A stretch of 62,167 nucleotides of DNA from JAOZTV01 sp965371805 (GTDB lineage Bacteria; Acidobacteriota; Aminicenantia; UBA2199): the NCBI GenBank assembly GCA_965371805.1, contig CBDUZW010000022.1:1-62167 (forward strand), given 5' to 3'. Below, one piece after another: positions 59,574 to 62,167 of the stretch. Every line of letters starts with the position of its first letter. The stretch's first letter is position 1. Position numbers and translations under genes: made by a program. Under the pieces are notes generated by a model, which had not been told where the DNA came from, did no database searches, and saw nothing but the letters and a program-made list of their open reading frames with translations.

Positions 59574-60535
59574 ATAAATTAAAAATTACAGGAATAATTA
59601 TAACTGTATTAATTATAGTTTTTGTTTTAATGGGACCATTCTATATTCTTGAAGAAGGAGAACTCTCCTTAGTTCTAAGGTTCGGAAAGGTCATTGACAA
59701 ACAGGATGAAGCTGGACTAAAGTTTAAAGTACCCTTTATTGATAAGGTAACAAAATATTCAAAAAAACTGCAGGCATGGGATGGCTCACCTCAGGTAATC
59801 CCTACAAAGGAAAAACAGTTTATTTTTGTTGATACTACTGCAAGGTGGAAGATTGATAATGCAGATCTATTCTATCAAAAAGCTAATACCTTCCAGAGTG
59901 CTCAAAAACTTCTTGATGATATAATAAATTCAAATGTAACTAAGATTATTACAAAAAACTATTTAAGAGAAGCTGTAAGAAATTCAGAAACATTTGTCAA
60001 GGCTGATCTACAGGAAGAGAGTAATCGATTGCCAGAAGAGGGAACTGAGATAGACGGAAAAGATGCAGTCAAAGCAGATTTTAAAGGAAGAGTTTTCCTT
60101 TCAAGACAGATGCTTGAAAATGCAAAAAAAGAGATTAGCGAATATGGTATAGAACTGATCGATGTTGTTATCAGACAGATCAAATACTCAAAAGAATTGA
60201 CAGAAAGTGTACACCAGAGAATGATAAGAGAGAGAAAACAGATTGCTCAATTATACAGATCTCAGGGTGAAGGTGAAATGAATAAGATCCTTGGAGATAT
60301 GGAAAAAGAGCTGAGAGAGATCAGATCTGAGGCAACAAAAAAAGCAAAGGAAATTAAAGCTGATGCAGATGCTAAGTCTTTGGAAATCAGAATTAAAGCA
60401 TATTCTAAGGATAAAGAGTTCGCAGATTTCTGGATGGCAATTAAGCAGTATGAGAAATTACTTCCAAAAATGAGAAAAACATTAACTACAGATTCAGATT
60501 TCTTTAAATATCTTTATAATAAAAACGGAAAATAA
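59570..60535 (+). CDS. hflC: HflC, FtsH modulator
   Basis: 321 residues. An N-terminal helix (ITGIIITVLIIVFVLMGPFYIL) is followed by a SPFH domain: EEGELSLVLRFGKVIDKQDE, QAWDGSPQVIPTKEKQFIFVDTTARWKI and VIRQIKYSKELTESVHQRMI, and a helical tail. This is the standard HflC sequence plan; it pairs with HflK on the membrane. ATGA overlap with hflK; a terminator follows within 20 bases. Confidence 0.96.
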   Translation: MNKLKITGIIITVLIIVFVLMGPFYILEEGELSLVLRFGKVIDKQDEAGLKFKVPFIDKVTKYSKKLQAWDGSPQVIPTKEKQFIFVDTTARWKIDNADLFYQKANTFQSAQKLLDDIINSNVTKIITKNYLREAVRNSETFVKADLQEESNRLPEEGTEIDGKDAVKADFKGRVFLSRQMLENAKKEISEYGIELIDVVIRQIKYSKELTESVHQRMIRERKQIAQLYRSQGEGEMNKILGDMEKELREIRSEATKKAKEIKADADAKSLEIRIKAYSKDKEFADFWMAIKQYEKLLPKMRKTLTTDSDFFKYLYNKNGK

Positions 60536-60550
60536 ATCATAAATTAATTT

Positions 60551-60573
60551 GGGGCGGAATTTCATTTCGCCCC
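60551..60573. terminator. Terminator hairpin after hflC
   Basis: GGGGCG (60551-60556) pairs with CGCCCC (60568-60573), extended by G-U and A-U pairs, in an otherwise AT-rich region 16 bases after the hflC stop. The bases after it (tgtttaa) have only a short T-run. Confidence 0.6.
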
Positions 60574-60577
60574 TGTT

Positions 60578-60616
60578 TAATCTAAGTCTATCAGTTTAAT
60601 CGATAAATTTAGATTA
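60578..60616. repeat. Inverted repeat in the gatD leader
   Basis: TAATCTAA (60578-60585) pairs with TTAGATTA (60609-60616) across a 23-base loop that itself can pair. It lies just before the gatD Shine-Dalgarno (tggagg), so a hairpin there could influence initiation; it could also be an operator. Confidence 0.35.
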
Positions 60617-60634
60617 GATATTTTTGGAGGATAA

Positions 60635-62017
60635 ATGATCGATCTATTCAAGGGATATAAAAATGAAGCACTTGCTGTTCTAAAAAAATATAAAGTCAGG
60701 GTTTGGAGTGATAGCCAGGTAAAGACAACAAGGGGTAACTTTTCAGGAATAATTCTTCCCCGCTCTGAAAACGATGATGACACTCATATAGTTCTAAAAC
60801 TTATCACCGGTTATAATGTTGGTGTTTCAGTTGATACTATTCTTGACATGAAAGAGATCGGTTATAAGGAAGCTCATTATAAGATCCCTGAAAAAGAGTT
60901 CCCGTTTTCCAAAGAAAAACCTAATGTAAAACTATTTGGTACCGGCGGGACTATTGCTTCCCGTTTGGATTATAGAACAGGTGCCGTAATCCCGGCTTTT
61001 TCACCTGGAGAACTATATGGCGCAGTCCCGGAACTTGCAGACATATGTAACTTAAAAACAGAAAAACTATTTGCTGTTTTTAGTGAAAATATGGGACCAG
61101 CACAATACAAAGTATTGGCCAAGTCTATTGGGGAAGAGATTAAGAACGGAATAGACGGAGTTATAATCGGACATGGTACAGATACCATGCACCATACTTC
61201 AGCTGCCCTCTCATTTATGGTTCAGAATTCACCAGTCCCAATAGTTATGGTTGGTTCACAACGTTCATCAGACAGACCTTCATCAGATGCGGCATTAAAT
61301 CTTATCCACGCTGCTACAGCAGCTGCCAAATCAGATATCGCCGAAGTGATCGTTTGTATGTTTGGACCTACCTCAGATGAATATGCATTACTTCATCCTG
61401 GTACAAGGGTTAGAAAAATGCACTCTTCATACAGATCAGCTTTCAGAACAATTGGAGATATACCGATAGCATCAATAACAAGAGACAAATTCTCACCATT
61501 CAGAGATGATTATAGTAAAAGAAGAAACGACAGAAAGGTTGATATTTACCCCTATTTTGAAGAAAAAGTTGCTTTACTCTATTATTATCCAAATATGCAG
61601 CCCGATATTATTGATTCATTAATTGAGAACAAATACAAGGGTATTGTTATTGCGGGAACTGGATTGGGCCATGTAAACAAACCTCTTTATAGCGCATTGG
61701 AAAGAGCAACAAAAGCTGGAATTGCAATATATATGACAGTTCAGACCTTATGGGGTTTTGTACATATGTTTGTTTACGAAACTGGAAGGGATATGATGAA
61801 AAAAGGTGTAATTCCTACAGAAAACATGCTTCCTGAAGTAGCCTATGTAAAACTTGGATGGGCCCTGGGCCAGACAAATGATTTAGAAAAAGTAAAAGAC
61901 ATCATGTTAACACCTATAAATAGAGAAATAACTGAAAGAGAGCCTAATAATGGATATCTGATATTTCAAGGCGGTATCCCGGAAATTGAAGATTTCTTAA
62001 AAACTTTTCATAAATAA
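60635..62017 (+). CDS. gatD: Glutamyl-tRNA(Gln) amidotransferase subunit D (archaeal-type)
   Basis: 460 residues. An N-terminal SH3-like domain (KVRVWSDSQVKTTRGNFSGI ... HIVLKLITGYNVGVSV, about residues 20-75) precedes an asparaginase fold: LFGTGGTIASRLDYRTGAVI (first catalytic Thr), IDGVIIGHGTDTMHHTSAAL (second Thr-Asp) and GTGLGHVNKPLY. The SRLDYRTGAV signature and the N-terminal domain are those of GatD, which supplies ammonia to GatE for Gln-tRNA(Gln) formation, and not of plain asparaginase. GatDE is considered archaeal, so its presence among bacterial genes is notable. Any gatE would lie beyond the window; 62018-62167 holds no supported gene. Ribosome site tggagg. Confidence 0.88.
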   Translation: MIDLFKGYKNEALAVLKKYKVRVWSDSQVKTTRGNFSGIILPRSENDDDTHIVLKLITGYNVGVSVDTILDMKEIGYKEAHYKIPEKEFPFSKEKPNVKLFGTGGTIASRLDYRTGAVIPAFSPGELYGAVPELADICNLKTEKLFAVFSENMGPAQYKVLAKSIGEEIKNGIDGVIIGHGTDTMHHTSAALSFMVQNSPVPIVMVGSQRSSDRPSSDAALNLIHAATAAAKSDIAEVIVCMFGPTSDEYALLHPGTRVRKMHSSYRSAFRTIGDIPIASITRDKFSPFRDDYSKRRNDRKVDIYPYFEEKVALLYYYPNMQPDIIDSLIENKYKGIVIAGTGLGHVNKPLYSALERATKAGIAIYMTVQTLWGFVHMFVYETGRDMMKKGVIPTENMLPEVAYVKLGWALGQTNDLEKVKDIMLTPINREITEREPNNGYLIFQGGIPEIEDFLKTFHK

Positions 62018-62167
62018 AATAAATATAGCTGATTCAATATTACAAGAAAGTTAACAATCAATTTATATTTTCACTAAAACCCTCAAAATTAATATGTTAT
62101 GGACTCGTACACTCACTGTTGAAGTTCAGAAACATATTAGACTCTGATCCCCCAAAAAACCCAAATG

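Noticed and set aside
60635..62017. The window being archaeal because of GatD and Tes-like proteins
   Set aside because: HflKC, KAS/FabZ/ACP enzymes, hybrid kinases, S46 peptidase and consensus sigma-70 promoters are bacterial.
1..62167. CRISPR arrays, tRNA or rRNA genes
   Set aside because: No regularly spaced repeats and no cloverleaf or rRNA-like segments were seen on reading both strands; a dedicated tRNA scan would be needed to exclude a divergent one.

Overview
The window is a stretch of AT-rich (low-GC) bacterial chromosome, probably from an anaerobic Gram-negative organism. Bacterial markers are HflK/HflC, FabZ/FabF/FabG/ACP-type enzymes, histidine kinases, TTGACA-N17-TATAAT promoters and Shine-Dalgarno sites. 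Family content (two-component-propeller sensors with Y_Y_Y domains, S46 and C69 peptidases, DUF362, a MacB-like permease remnant, a RAYT transposase) fits the FCB / Calditrichota / Aminicenantes-Acidobacteriota neighbourhood. I cannot place it more closely from sequence alone, and an archaeal-type GatD at the right edge is out of place for a bacterium.

Layout. 1-3.8 kb is a decayed accessory zone: a RAYT (REP-associated tyrosine transposase), REP-like GTGCCAG/CTGGCAC motifs, and remnants of at least three genes. 4.0-6.7 kb is a TetR-controlled operon (TetR, metallo-hydrolase, SDR) with the operator inside the promoter. 7-30 kb is ordinary mixed metabolism: a propeller sensor, a racemase/cyclase/Cache-sensor operon, transporters, two paralogous tyrosine phosphatases, an S46 peptidase, a cytidylate kinase-like/BON protein, DapB, a CDF zinc exporter, formimidoylglutamase, a C69 dipeptidase and a cold-shock protein with a long leader. 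30.5-36.2 kb is one 1,879-residue hybrid histidine kinase with two kinase cores and two receivers. 36-40 kb holds a questin-oxidase-like protein, CobO-type adenosyltransferase, a DUF362 Tat substrate and a 4HB sensor.

The most interesting region is 40.0-54.0 kb. It is a tightly packed, same-strand cluster behind a consensus promoter: five radical SAM enzymes, two ICMT/PEMT-like membrane methyltransferases, a FabZ-like dehydratase, a full ketosynthase paired with a ketosynthase-like protein lacking the active-site Cys, two FabG-like reductases, a long ACP, a nitroreductase-like protein, a beta-helix acyltransferase and a class III aminotransferase. Two of the radical SAM proteins have the Cys layout of the archaeal tetraether synthase family (Tes/MJ0619-like): an N-terminal CxxC rubredoxin-like site, then a CPxxCGxC motif, then CxxxCxxC. 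My inference is a dedicated acyl-chain synthase whose products are joined, cyclised or otherwise modified at unactivated carbons, i.e. an undescribed lipid or polyketide-like product.

Next to it on the opposite strand (54.0-58.4 kb), an EgtD-like histidine methyltransferase is paired with a 1,125-residue fusion of a molybdopterin oxidoreductase and a complete cysteine desulfurase. This looks like an oxygen-independent route to ergothioneine or a related thiohistidine. The window ends with hflKC and gatD.
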